From positions 1 to 13,723 of the forward strand of contig JBEKLJ010000088.1 of the NCBI GenBank assembly GCA_050010255.1: DNA of 13,723 nucleotides, written 5' to 3'. The position numbers and the translations under genes were made by a program. This document shows positions 1-8,290 of the stretch, in pieces (position 1 is the first letter of the stretch; every line of letters starts with the position of its first letter). This DNA is from JBEKLJ01 sp050010255. Lineage in GTDB: Bacteria > Acidobacteriota > Terriglobia > Bryobacterales > Bryobacteraceae. Under the pieces are notes generated by a model. The model was not told the origin of the DNA, ran no database searches, and worked only from the letters and a program-made list of their open reading frames with translations.

Positions 1-2199
1 ATAAACCCAGACATCGTAGACGTTCCTGAAGCGCGTGCCGCGGAGCTCCAGTTCCAGTCTCACCTTCGCCGGAGCGGCCACCCTCGCCAGAGGGACGCGG
101 ATCTGGCCGAGCGGGGTCAGCGTCCCCTGCGGGATGTCGAGGCTGGGCAGGCGGCCGGAAGCCAGGATGCGCCCTCGCAGGTCGCGCAGCGCCCAGGCGG
201 GAGAGGCTCCCGTAAGCGCGGCTGGCCCGTAGTGCGCCACCTCGACCGCCGCCGTCAAGGTCTCGCTGTTGGTCCAGGTGAACTTCTCCAGCCGCGCCAG
301 CGGGACCGTTTCGGAGCAGAACTCGCGCCACCTGGCCGGCTCGATCAGCCCCTTGGACTCCAGAAAGGCGTTCAGCATGCCAACCAATGCCGTGCCCTGG
401 CCGGGGAAGTCCTGGAGGTCCAGCAGTTGAAAGCCGCCGAAGCCGCGGGTCCGCAGGGCGGCCTCGATGTCCTCCCGATAACACAGCGCCGACAGCGCCC
501 CCGAGGCCTGCAGGAAGTCGGCCGCCTGATTCAGCAGGCCGCGGTCTTCCAGCCGCTTGCGGAAAGCCTCCAGATTGCGCGCGCGAAGCACGCCGGTGTA
601 CTTGCCGATCTCGGTGAAGTCGGAAGCGACCTGGTACTCCCCGATCTCATGGGAGACCACCGGGACGGCGACTCCGGCGATCTCGGCGCTGTAGTCCTTC
701 AGAGTCGACGGCGGGCCGGTTTGCACGTGCCCGAGCGGAGCATCGACTGTGGCGTAGGACCCGCGCACCTTCCTGCCTCCAACCTGAAACGTGGCCCAAT
801 AGTCATCGCCCGCGGCCACGTTCGGAAACCAGTTGTTGGTTCCCTGCGCATAGAGATGGCGGCCGTCCAGCTCCCGGAAGTGCTTCACGAAGGGCGCCAT
901 CAGCTCCTGCCTGCCGCCCAACTCGTTCCCCAGCGAAAGCATCACGAAGGAGGGGTGGCTGCCGAAGGCCCGCAAGATGCGCTCGCCCTCCGCCCGGAGG
1001 AAGTCGTCGTGCTCGGGCTGGCCGAATGCACTCCAGTTGGGCAGCTCCGGCTGCATGTAAATCCCCAATTGGTCGGCAGCCTCGAAGGCGGCCTCGGGCG
1101 GACACCAGGTGTGAAACCGGTAGTGGTTGAGGCCGAATGACTTGGCGATCCGGAACACCCTCACCCACCCGTCCACGGTCATGGGCGGGTAGCCGGTGAG
1201 CGGGAAGACGCAGTTATCCACCGTTCCGCGCAGGAATATCGTCTTGCCATTGATGTGGAACTGCGTTCCCTGTGCCGTGAATTCCCGCAGGCCGAAGGTA
1301 GTCTCCTGCTGGTCACGGAAGGTTTGGCCCGCCGTGGAACCCTCCAGAGATACCGCCAGCTTATAGAGTGTGGGAGAGAACTCGTCCCACTCCAGGACCC
1401 CTTCCTCGAGGGCGTAGTCCGCTCTCACGACCACGGCTCGGCCGGCGGATGAGAAGCTCACCCGAACCGGCTCGCTAGGCGGAGACGCCCTCCTCCCGCT
1501 GGCCACGTTCAGGGTCAGCGTGCCGACAGCCGGCTGGCCGGCCATGTTGCCCACCTCGACGTGCACCCGGGTCTTCCGCGCACCACGTTCGGGATAGACC
1601 TGGATATTGTCGATCCACACCGGGTCGGTCACCGTCAAGCCAAGCTTGCCGATCACTCCGTTCCAGTTGGTCTGCGTCTGGTCGCTGATCTGGTGGGGAT
1701 CTCCGATGGGGGGCAGCTCCGCATTGTTGATCCGCAGCGTCAGCCGATGCCGCCCCGGGGCGAGCGCGCCCAGCGGATAGAGGTGCGGCGCCACGAGGGA
1801 ATCCTGCTGCGCGCCGACGGCATTGCCATCCACCCACAGCCGGCTGCTCTTGGTGCGCTCCAGCAGAAGCACGATGCGCTTGCCGGCCCAGGCGCGCGGG
1901 ACCTCAATGTCCCGCTGATACCAGGCCGCGCCCACATAGGGATAGATCCGGGTTAGTCGCTGGGTTTCGACGGCCTCGTTCAGCGCTCCTTTGTGGTTGT
2001 CGTCGGTGGTCCCGGGGAGCCGTATAAACTCTCGAAGCTCCTCCCCGAACCACCTGGCGGCGATGCCCTCGTCCTTCGGGTCCAGCGCAAAGCGCCATTC
2101 GCCCGCCAGGGGAACCCACCGATCAACGGCGGCTGCTGCCACCCCGGCGACCGCCAAGCCGATCAGAGCCATCCTCAGAGTGCGGTTGAGCTTTTCCAT
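1..2199 (-). CDS. Secreted glycoside hydrolase family 2 protein (beta-galactosidase-like), partial at left edge
   Basis: An open frame of 733 codons runs from an ATG (minus strand, 2199-2197) to the window edge with no stop; the C-terminus is missing. The N-terminus (MEKLNRTLRMALIGLAVAG, then Ala-rich) reads as a signal peptide, so the enzyme is probably exported. Residues about 30-200 resemble the GH2 sugar-binding jelly roll and about 200-310 the Ig-like domain. The TIM barrel begins near FHINGKTIFLRG (about 314). Later landmarks are NHYRFHTWCPPEAAFEAAD and QPELPNW (about 385). LSLGNELGG puts the likely acid/base at Glu426, and SHEIGEY puts the candidate nucleophile at Glu518. GH2 enzymes remove beta-linked galactose, glucuronate or mannose; the substrate cannot be told from sequence. 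A good Shine-Dalgarno (AAGGA, complement of 2205-2209) lies 5 bases before the ATG. The gene is divergent from the transporter at 2460. Family is confident, specificity is not. Confidence 0.88.
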   Translation of the reverse strand, partial: MEKLNRTLRMALIGLAVAGVAAAAVDRWVPLAGEWRFALDPKDEGIAARWFGEELREFIRLPGTTDDNHKGALNEAVETQRLTRIYPYVGAAWYQRDIEVPRAWAGKRIVLLLERTKSSRLWVDGNAVGAQQDSLVAPHLYPLGALAPGRHRLTLRINNAELPPIGDPHQISDQTQTNWNGVIGKLGLTVTDPVWIDNIQVYPERGARKTRVHVEVGNMAGQPAVGTLTLNVASGRRASPPSEPVRVSFSSAGRAVVVRADYALEEGVLEWDEFSPTLYKLAVSLEGSTAGQTFRDQQETTFGLREFTAQGTQFHINGKTIFLRGTVDNCVFPLTGYPPMTVDGWVRVFRIAKSFGLNHYRFHTWCPPEAAFEAADQLGIYMQPELPNWSAFGQPEHDDFLRAEGERILRAFGSHPSFVMLSLGNELGGRQELMAPFVKHFRELDGRHLYAQGTNNWFPNVAAGDDYWATFQVGGRKVRGSYATVDAPLGHVQTGPPSTLKDYSAEIAGVAVPVVSHEIGEYQVASDFTEIGKYTGVLRARNLEAFRKRLEDRGLLNQAADFLQASGALSALCYREDIEAALRTRGFGGFQLLDLQDFPGQGTALVGMLNAFLESKGLIEPARWREFCSETVPLARLEKFTWTNSETLTAAVEVAHYGPAALTGASPAWALRDLRGRILASGRLPSLDIPQGTLTPLGQIRVPLARVAAPAKVRLELELRGTRFRNVYDVWVY

Positions 2200-2459
2200 G
2201 GGGTTCCTTCGATGTCTCTTCGCCCATAGGCCGGTCTACCTGAGACGCGCGCGCCCTCCCCCCGTTGCTCCTCTCCGCCCGCGAACCGGCGGCTGGGTCA
2301 AGACTCTTGCTGGCCTATGCGCTCCGTCTGCCTCGTGACCGCAGTATACGCCCTTCTGGCGGCCTTGCTGCTGCCTTTTAGGCCTTCTTTGAGCCGCGTC
2401 TGGCCCATCCGGCTCGGTCGGCAGGTGGGCCCGATCCAGGCCTGAGGCTACAATGTGAC
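2200..2459. other. Divergent intergenic region between the GH2 and EamA genes
   Basis: 260 bases with no convincing gene. It must hold the start signals for both divergent genes. On the minus strand a TATACT box (complement of 2343-2348) could be a -10 for the glycoside hydrolase, but no good -35 lies at the right distance. On the plus strand a TACAAT box at 2449-2454 sits just before the transporter. No strong hairpin or operator-like palindrome was seen. Confidence 0.5.
2449..2454 (+). promoter_or_regulatory. Possible -10 box (TACAAT) for the EamA transporter gene
   Basis: TACAAT matches the sigma-70 -10 consensus at five of six positions. It ends only 5 bases before the TTG start codon at 2460, so a transcript starting about 7 bases downstream would have almost no leader. 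The region expected to carry the -35 (TGGGCC near 2426-2431) is a weak match. It could be chance, or the mRNA could be leaderless. Confidence 0.3.
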
Positions 2460-3353
2460 TTGAGAGGGACAGCCCACCGCTGGCGCGCCGACCTGGCTCT
2501 CATCGCCATCTCCTTCGTCTGGGGCGCGACCTTCGTCATCGTCAAGGAAGCTCTCAAAGACGCCTCGACTCTGCTATTCCTGGCGCTGCGGTTCACCCTG
2601 GCGGCGCTTGCGCTGGCGGTCATCTTCCGGCCGCTGTCGAGCAAGTTCGAGAAGCCCCGGCTCGTCCTGCGCGGCGGGGCCGCAGCCGGCCTGCTGATGT
2701 TCGCCGGCTACGTGCTGCAAACGGTCGGTCTGCGGTACACGACGCCTTCGAAATCGGCGTTCATCACGGGGCTGTCCATCGTTCTGGTTCCCGTTCTCGG
2801 GGCTCTCTTCTGGCGGAGGGCGCCCAGCCGCGCTGAGGTGCTGGGAGTTGCGGTCGCGACCGCCGGGCTTGCCTTGCTGACTCTCCGGGCCGGTTCGCTG
2901 CGGATCGGGCAGGGGGATCTGCTCACTGTCGGCTGCGCCGTGGCGTTCGCGGCCCACGTGCTCGTAGTTGGCCGCTTTGCGCCCCGGCTCGGCTTCCAGG
3001 CGCTGACGCTGGTGCAGGTCGCCGTCGCGGGCGCGCTCGCCCTGGGGACGTTCTGGTGCGCCGAGCCTATCCAGGTACGCTGGAGCCCGCGCCTGATCGT
3101 CGCGCTCCTGATCACCGGCCTGCTGGCCACGGCACTGGCCTTCTCGCTCCAGGCCTGGGCCCAGCAGTCCACCACCCCCACTCGCACGGCGCTGATCCTG
3201 GCGCTCGAGCCGGTTTTCGCCTGCGCGACTTCCTACGAGGTGGAGGGCGAAGTCTTGCCGCCGCGAGGGGTCGCCGGAGCGGTGCTGATTCTGGCCGGCA
3301 TCTTGATCGTCGAGCTGCGATCGCACGCCGCACCCGCGGCTCCGCCGGGCTAG
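2460..3353 (+). CDS. EamA/DMT-superfamily inner-membrane transporter
   Basis: 297 aa, the usual length for the drug/metabolite transporter superfamily. About ten hydrophobic segments form two EamA repeats (about 11-141 and 152-286). The first has the typical N-terminal helix with FVWGATFVIVKEAL and the GLRYTTPSKSAFITGL segment. The second has the ILALEPVFACATSY helix followed by GEVLPPRG. Such proteins move small metabolites, often amino acids or their derivatives; the substrate is not predictable here. The start is a TTG. The frame is closed upstream by a TAG at 2379-2381 and there is no ATG or GTG between. CTGAGG at 2442-2447 is a weak, distant ribosome site. The gene ends 75 bases before the HtrA start and reads the same way, but HtrA has its own promoter. 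Confidence 0.9.
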   Translation: MRGTAHRWRADLALIAISFVWGATFVIVKEALKDASTLLFLALRFTLAALALAVIFRPLSSKFEKPRLVLRGGAAAGLLMFAGYVLQTVGLRYTTPSKSAFITGLSIVLVPVLGALFWRRAPSRAEVLGVAVATAGLALLTLRAGSLRIGQGDLLTVGCAVAFAAHVLVVGRFAPRLGFQALTLVQVAVAGALALGTFWCAEPIQVRWSPRLIVALLITGLLATALAFSLQAWAQQSTTPTRTALILALEPVFACATSYEVEGEVLPPRGVAGAVLILAGILIVELRSHAAPAAPPG

Positions 3354-3372
3354 ATCCCCGCTTCGGCGCCGC

Positions 3373-3401
3373 TCTACCGAGGCGTGGCGCGGCTTTATAA
3401 T
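3373..3401 (+). promoter_or_regulatory. Promoter of the HtrA protease gene
   Basis: A perfect TATAAT -10 box lies at 3396-3401. A weak -35 (TCTACC, 3373-3378; three of six matches) lies 17 bases upstream. Transcription would begin near 3408, giving a leader of about 20 bases that contains the GGAG ribosome site at 3417-3420. In a GC-rich region a perfect TATAAT at the right place is good evidence. It suggests HtrA is transcribed independently of the transporter gene. No sigma-E type consensus was recognised. Confidence 0.6.
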
Positions 3402-3428
3402 GAAGACGCCTGCGCTGGAGTGTTACCG

Positions 3429-5036
3429 ATGCGATTCTTGGCCAAACTGCGGGCTCAGAAGCTGCTCTCCATCACCCTGCTGGTGTTCACGCTCTCGATC
3501 GGCGTCCTCATCGGCACGCTCGTGAGCACGGCGGTGCGGGCCGAGAAGCCGCAAACCAGCGGGGCCGCCGATGCCACGCCGCTGGTGATCCCCAACCCCG
3601 TCCAGCTCTCGACGGCCTTCTCCCAACTGGCCAAGCAGTTGGAGCCGTCGGTGGTGAACATCACCTGGACCTATAGCCCGCGCGAGACCGGCCGCACCCA
3701 GACACGCCGCCGCAACCAGGCGCCCCAGGGCGAGGAGGAGGATCAGGGCGGGATGGACTTTTTCCGCCGCTTCTTCGGCCAGGACCCGTTCGGCGACTTG
3801 CCGCAGCGGCAGTTCCGGCGCCAGGCGACAGGATCGGGCGTCATTGTTGACCGGAATGGTTATATCCTCACCAACTACCACGTCGTCGAGGAAGCTCCGC
3901 GGATCCAGGTGAAGATCACCGGGGACCCCCACGAGTACAACGCCAGGCTCATCGGCTCGGACCCGGAGACGGACCTGGCGGTGATCAAGCTGGAGAACCA
4001 TGGCGCGCCGCTGGTCCCCGCCAAGATCGGCAACTCCGACGCCGTCCAGGTGGGCGACTGGTGCGTAGCCATTGGCTCACCTTTCGGACTGGAGGCCACG
4101 GTGACGGCCGGGATCATCAGCGCCAAGGGCCGCGACATCGGCGCCGACCACCAACTCCAGCGCTTCCTCCAGACCGACGCCGCGATCAACCCGGGCAACA
4201 GCGGCGGACCGCTGCTGGACATCCGGGGCCAGGTGATCGGCATCAACACGGCGATCGCCACCGAGAGCGGGGTCTACCAGGGCGTCGGCTTCGCGCTGCC
4301 CATCAATCTCGCGGTCGGAGTTTACAACCAGATCATCAAGAGCGGGCGCGTCTCCCGCGGCTCGATCGGCGTCGGTTTCGAGCCCAACCAGAAGCCCGAG
4401 ATGCTGCGGGTCTATGGCGCCCAGAGCGGCGTCTTCATCGTGAACGTCGAGCCGGGCGGGCCCGCCGAGAGGGCCGGCATTAAGGTCGAAGACGTCATCA
4501 TTGCTTACAACGGGAAGCCGATCCAGGACGGTGACGACCTGGTGGCCCGCGTCGCGGCCAGCCCGGTTGGCTCGGAAGCCACGGTCACGGTGCTGCGCGA
4601 CGGCCAGCGCCGCGACTTCAAGTTGAAGATCGGAGAGCGCACCGAGGTCTGGGCCAACGACCCGCGATTCCGCCGCTTCCGCAGGGAGGAACGGGGCGCC
4701 GGCGAGAGCCCGACCCAGGTCAAGTTCGGCCTGGAGATCCAGAACCTCTCCCCCGGCGCCCGCGAGAGGATCGGCTTCAAGGAGCGGGGTGGCGTGCTGG
4801 TGACCAGCGTGACCCCGGGGTCGTTCGGCGACGATGTCGGCCTGCTGCCGCGTGACATCGTCGTGGCCATCAACCGCCGCCCGGTGAGCTCGGTCGAGGA
4901 CATGCAGAAAATCCAGGGCACACTGAAGCCCGGCGACCCCGTGGCCTTCCGGGTCATTCGGGGCTTGCGGGGTCCGCGCGGTGAGATTCAGTGGCAGCCC
5001 GTCTTCATAGCCGGCACGCTGCCGGCCAGTCCGTGA
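3429..5036 (+). CDS. htrA: Periplasmic HtrA/Deg-family serine protease with two PDZ domains
   Basis: 535 aa from ATG 3429. GGAG at 3417-3420 lies 8 bases upstream, and this start directly precedes a membrane segment (residues about 12-33: LLSITLLVFTLSIGVLIGTL). The frame stays open upstream to a GTG at 3384, but that GTG lies upstream of the TATAAT box and would not be transcribed from it. The trypsin-like domain carries the full triad: His151 in TNYHVV, Asp182 in DPETDLAV, Ser258 in NPGNSGGPL. Two PDZ domains follow, about 309-400 and 431-517, the second with GGVLVTSVTPGS. A charged linker rich in Arg, Gln and Glu lies at about 85-130, before the protease core. DegP/DegQ/DegS relatives degrade or refold damaged envelope proteins. 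The protein is probably anchored or exported to the periplasm and active, as all catalytic residues are present. The next gene follows in the same direction. Confidence 0.97.
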   Translation: MRFLAKLRAQKLLSITLLVFTLSIGVLIGTLVSTAVRAEKPQTSGAADATPLVIPNPVQLSTAFSQLAKQLEPSVVNITWTYSPRETGRTQTRRRNQAPQGEEEDQGGMDFFRRFFGQDPFGDLPQRQFRRQATGSGVIVDRNGYILTNYHVVEEAPRIQVKITGDPHEYNARLIGSDPETDLAVIKLENHGAPLVPAKIGNSDAVQVGDWCVAIGSPFGLEATVTAGIISAKGRDIGADHQLQRFLQTDAAINPGNSGGPLLDIRGQVIGINTAIATESGVYQGVGFALPINLAVGVYNQIIKSGRVSRGSIGVGFEPNQKPEMLRVYGAQSGVFIVNVEPGGPAERAGIKVEDVIIAYNGKPIQDGDDLVARVAASPVGSEATVTVLRDGQRRDFKLKIGERTEVWANDPRFRRFRREERGAGESPTQVKFGLEIQNLSPGARERIGFKERGGVLVTSVTPGSFGDDVGLLPRDIVVAINRRPVSSVEDMQKIQGTLKPGDPVAFRVIRGLRGPRGEIQWQPVFIAGTLPASP

Positions 5037-5113
5037 TGCCTAGACGCCCGGAGTTGGGCGGCCGGGGAGCCCGCCCGGATCGGGGCCAGCGGGTGCTCGA
5101 TGGGGAGTTGCCG

Positions 5114-5722
5114 TTGCGGAAACTAGCCACCCTGCTTTTGGTTGTTAGCGTCATCGGGCCGGGCACTGCGGCCGCCGCGGCGGCGGCGCCTTCCACCACC
5201 GGTGCCGGTTCCGCACCCGCATCCACCTCCGCCCCCGCGACCCCGAAGCCGGCCGTGCACTCCAGCGCAACGCCGCGCCGCCCCGCGGCGCGGTCGGCCA
5301 GGCGCCGCCGGTCCAGACGAGCGCGCCAGGGTTGGCGCGCCGGCCAGATGGCGCCCACCCCCGAGCGCTACAAAGAGATCCAGCAGGCGTTGATCGGCAG
5401 AGGGTATTCGAGCGAGCCCCTTACGGGAGAGTGGGGCCCGCAATGGACCGAGGCGCTGAAGCGCTTCCAGCAGGATCAGAATATCCCCGAAGCGACCGGG
5501 AAGCTGAACGCACTCTCGCTGATCGCGCTCGGGCTGGGGCCGAAACGGGATTCCGGCGGCCTGGCCGCGCCCGCTGCGCCAGCAGGGCCAACCGCGCCTG
5601 CTGTGCCGACTGCGCCCGGCGCTCCGACGGGACCGGCGGCCCAGGCGGCCCCCGCCACGCCCGCGCCCACTCCAGTTCCGGCTCCCGCTCCTGCGGATCC
5701 AGCCATGCGAGGACTACCATGA
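5114..5722 (+). CDS. Secreted Pro/Ala-rich peptidoglycan-binding-domain protein
   Basis: 202 aa from TTG 5114. I chose this start because GGGGAG (5102-5107) lies 6 bases upstream and the product then begins with a clean signal peptide (MRKLATLLLVVSVIGPGTAAA). An in-frame ATG at 5036, overlapping the htrA stop as TGATG, would add 26 residues and cannot be excluded. After the signal come an Ala run, a Ser/Thr/Pro linker and an Arg-rich patch (about 55-75). A peptidoglycan-binding_1-like three-helix domain follows (about 83-143: PTPERYKEIQQALIGRGY, GEWGPQWTEALKRFQ, SLIALGLGPK). The tail (about 150-202) is almost only Ala, Pro, Gly and Thr. The product is probably periplasmic or wall-associated; no catalytic domain is visible. 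It lies 77 bases after htrA and overlaps ald by 4 bases. Confidence 0.82.
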   Translation: MRKLATLLLVVSVIGPGTAAAAAAAPSTTGAGSAPASTSAPATPKPAVHSSATPRRPAARSARRRRSRRARQGWRAGQMAPTPERYKEIQQALIGRGYSSEPLTGEWGPQWTEALKRFQQDQNIPEATGKLNALSLIALGLGPKRDSGGLAAPAAPAGPTAPAVPTAPGAPTGPAAQAAPATPAPTPVPAPAPADPAMRGLP

Positions 5723-6831
5723 TCATCGGCGTCCCCAAAGAGATCAAAGACCACGAGACCAGGGTCGGCCTGGTGCATAGCGGCGTCATTGCGCTCCTCG
5801 AGGCGGGCCACCGCGTTCTGGTGGAGGCCGGCGCCGGCAGCGGCAGCGCCATTCCGGACCACGAGTACGCGGAGGCCGGAGCCGAGCTGCTGCCCTCGGC
5901 GCGCGAGGTGTGGGCCCAGGCCGATCTGGTCGTCAAGGTCAAGGAGCCGCAGCCATCCGAGTACGACTTCCTGCGGCCTGGCCTGGTCCTGTTCACCTAC
6001 TTGCACCTGGCTCCGCTGCCCCGGCTGACGGACCGGCTGCTCGAGGCCAAGGTGACGGCGATCGCCTATGAGACCATCCGCGAGAGCGACGGCTCGCTGC
6101 CCCTTTTGACGCCCATGAGCGAGGTGGCCGGCCGGCTGGCCGTGCAGATCGGCGCGGTCTACCTGGAGGCGCCCAACGGAGGCCGGGGCGTGCTGCTAAG
6201 CGGCGTGCCCGGCGTGGCAGCGGGGAACGTGGTCATTTTGGGCGGCGGCGTCGTCGGCTCCAACGCCGCCAAAGTTGCCGTGGGCATGGGCGCGCACGTC
6301 ACCATCATCGACAAGAACCTCAACCGCCTGCGCCAGCTCGACGACATCTTCGGCGGCCAAGTGTTTACGCTGGCCTCCAACGTCTGGACCATCCGCGAGA
6401 GCCTGCGCAGCGCCGACCTGGTCATCGGCGGCGTGCTGATCCCCGGAGCCTCGACGCCCAGGCTCGTGCGCCGCGACATGGTCCCGCGGATGAAGAAGGG
6501 CGCGGTGATGGTCGACGTTTCCATCGACCAGGGCGGCTGCTTCGAAACCTCGCATCCCACGACTCACACCGACCCGATCTACTTCGTGGACGGCGTGCTG
6601 CACTACTGCGTCTCGAACATGCCGGCGGCCGTGCCGCATACCTCGACCCTCGCGCTCACCAATGCCACGTTCCCTTACCTGTTCGAGATCGCCAACAAGG
6701 GTTTCGAAGGGGCCTGCCAGGAGCACCCGGCGATCCGCGAGGGCGTCAACACCTACCAGGGGCACGTGACCTACCCCGGCGTGGCTGAGTCCCAGGGCCG
6801 GAAGTGGGAGGCAATCGGGGCGCTGCTGTAA
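5719..6831 (+). CDS. ald: Alanine dehydrogenase
   Basis: 370 aa, matching the family's usual length. It interconverts L-alanine and pyruvate plus ammonia with NAD(H) in the cytoplasm. Seen in the sequence: the N-terminal IGVPKEIKDHETRVGL signature, Lys75 (VVKVKEP) and His96 (YLHLAP) at the canonical catalytic and substrate positions, the Rossmann motif GGGVVGSNAA (about 175-184), Asp270 in VSIDQGG, and NMPAAVPHTST (about 300-310). The ATG at 5719 overlaps the previous stop as ATGA, which implies translational coupling with the peptidoglycan-binding protein. The frame is open further upstream but that part is only a shadow of the preceding gene. The gene is convergent with the exonuclease gene, with 53 bases between the stops and no clear terminator hairpin. 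Confidence 0.98.
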   Translation: MIIGVPKEIKDHETRVGLVHSGVIALLEAGHRVLVEAGAGSGSAIPDHEYAEAGAELLPSAREVWAQADLVVKVKEPQPSEYDFLRPGLVLFTYLHLAPLPRLTDRLLEAKVTAIAYETIRESDGSLPLLTPMSEVAGRLAVQIGAVYLEAPNGGRGVLLSGVPGVAAGNVVILGGGVVGSNAAKVAVGMGAHVTIIDKNLNRLRQLDDIFGGQVFTLASNVWTIRESLRSADLVIGGVLIPGASTPRLVRRDMVPRMKKGAVMVDVSIDQGGCFETSHPTTHTDPIYFVDGVLHYCVSNMPAAVPHTSTLALTNATFPYLFEIANKGFEGACQEHPAIREGVNTYQGHVTYPGVAESQGRKWEAIGALL

Positions 6832-6884
6832 GGGCTGGCGCGCGCAGTCCGGTGTCCGTTCCGAACCGTGACCGCAGGCGAGCC

Positions 6885-8222
6885 TTACAGCAGCCGCCGG
6901 GACTGCGGGCGAGCCATGCGCCGCTCCAGCCGCGCCTGGCGCCGGGCCAAATCGTCGGAGTCCGCGACGGCGCGCGCGGCGCGGACCATTTCGAGCGCCG
7001 TGGCGAGGTTCGGCTCGCCATGCTCGTAGTGTTTTGCCAGCGCCTCCAGCGCCGGGACGCGGTAGGGGTTCGCAGTCGAGGCCAGTTCGCTAAGCACGGC
7101 CACGGCCGCCGCCTCCCGGCCGAGCCGCTTTTCGAGCGCCGCAATATCCCACAACGCCCGAAACAGCAGCTCGTCCGGGAGCCCCAGCTCGACCGCGCGG
7201 CGCATCAGAGCCAGCGCCTGCTCGTGTTGCTCGCTCCACTGACTCCCGCGCGAGCGTTTCGCTTTGTCGTGGCCCGCCGCTTCCGCGCCGGAGGCGCCCT
7301 CCCGCGCTGTGAGCGCCGTATTCAAGAACCAGCGCGCCAGCCCGATCAGGTCCGCTCCGTGCGCCGGGCGCATGGCCTCCGGCTCGCGGTGAGCCAGCGG
7401 GACGATTGCGGCCAGGCACGCCGTCGCCAGCAGGTCCATGGCGTTGTGGTGGAAGATGGGCACCACGCGCCAGGCCTGCTGCGTCCGCAGGTACTCGAAG
7501 TAGACGTAAGGGATCATCTCCCCCGGCAGGTCGCCCTCGCGCTCCACGCCCAGGATCTGGTTCTCCAGGTCCACCAGCCGGCAGCTCTCCAGGCGCAGCT
7601 TCCAAAGCCGCCGCGCGCCGTGCAGCAGGTCCAGGTGCGCCAGGCGCCCGAAGGGCGGCCGCATCCGCGCCATGCGGTACCGCGTCTCCAGCAGCGGCTG
7701 GTCGTAGGTCTTGCCGTTGTAAGTGATCAGCACGTCGAATTCGGCCAGGTGCTGGGCCAGCCCCCACAGCAGGCTCGACTCCTCGCCATAGTCCCGCATG
7801 AAGAACTGCCGCACGCGGAAGCCCTCCGGGCAGATGCGCCCGACGCCGATCAGGAACGCGTAAGTCCCGGTGCCGCCGGCCAGACCCGTGGTCTCCGTGT
7901 CCAGGAAGGCCCAGCGCGTGGCCGGGCGCGCGGGCACTTCGCCCTGGCCCAGCGGGCCGAGCAGGTCCTCGGGCAGCTCGAACAGGTTGGAAATGTCCAT
8001 GGAGCCGTGGCGGCGGTGGCGCTCCCAGAGCCGCTCGGTCTCGAAGTGGTGGCCGTAGGGCGTCTCGACGACCTCGCCGGTCATCCACTCCTCGATGAAG
8101 TAGCGCGCCGGGCGCGAGTCGGTCGGCGGAGCGGGCCGCGCGGGCAATCCGGCGGCGTATTTCTTGTCGATCCGAGCTACCTTGCGCCTCAGCGCGGCGA
8201 GTTGGTCCCCGATGTCGCTCAC
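6885..8222 (-). CDS. YprB-like RNase H-fold (DEDDh) exonuclease with helical-repeat C-terminus
   Basis: 445 aa from a GTG start (minus strand, 8222). The core at about 104-275 is a DnaQ-like 3'-5' exonuclease fold of the RNase_H_2/YprB type. Asp108 and Glu110 are in FLDTETTGLAGGTGTYAF, Asp174 is in TYNGKTYD, and His258 with Asp263 are in FHHNAMD. Together these make a complete DEDDh set of metal ligands. NGKTYDQPLLETR and HLDLLHGARRLW are typical of the family. Residues about 310-430 look like paired amphipathic helices resembling tetratricopeptide repeats. The Bacillus relative YprB neighbours a DEAD helicase, but no helicase is visible here. The biological substrate (DNA or RNA) is not established. 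The gene follows the ABC-F gene by 59 bases in the same direction and may share its transcript. Only a weak GAAGG ribosome site precedes the GTG. Confidence 0.87.
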   Translation of the reverse strand: MSDIGDQLAALRRKVARIDKKYAAGLPARPAPPTDSRPARYFIEEWMTGEVVETPYGHHFETERLWERHRRHGSMDISNLFELPEDLLGPLGQGEVPARPATRWAFLDTETTGLAGGTGTYAFLIGVGRICPEGFRVRQFFMRDYGEESSLLWGLAQHLAEFDVLITYNGKTYDQPLLETRYRMARMRPPFGRLAHLDLLHGARRLWKLRLESCRLVDLENQILGVEREGDLPGEMIPYVYFEYLRTQQAWRVVPIFHHNAMDLLATACLAAIVPLAHREPEAMRPAHGADLIGLARWFLNTALTAREGASGAEAAGHDKAKRSRGSQWSEQHEQALALMRRAVELGLPDELLFRALWDIAALEKRLGREAAAVAVLSELASTANPYRVPALEALAKHYEHGEPNLATALEMVRAARAVADSDDLARRQARLERRMARPQSRRLL

Positions 8223-8262
8223 TGCCGCCTTCGCCTTTTCTTTGCCAGTGTAGCAGAGAAGA

Positions 8263-8290
8263 AGCTGTCAGCTACCAGCTTTCAGCTTGC
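8263..8290. repeat. Heptanucleotide tandem repeat (4 units of AGCTNNC)
   Basis: Four consecutive 7-base units read AGCTGTC, AGCTACC, AGCTTTC and AGCTTGC on the plus strand. The array overlaps the end of the ABC-F gene: its stop codon (complement of 8282-8284) and final Ser codon lie inside the repeat. The unit length resembles the short tandem repeats scattered in some bacterial genomes; whether this one is dispersed cannot be seen from one window. Confidence 0.75.

Noticed and set aside
232..1140. 302-aa rightward open frame
   Set aside because: It lies opposite the glycoside hydrolase gene, has no recognisable motif, and its composition is that of an antisense GC-rich shadow.
5160..5190. 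GCC/GCG run as a functional microsatellite
   Set aside because: It encodes the Ala run after the signal peptide and is explained by codon bias in an Ala-rich linker.
6832..6884. Terminator between the convergent ald and exonuclease genes
   Set aside because: Only very short self-complementary stretches such as GTTC/GAAC and no T-run, so no terminator is called.
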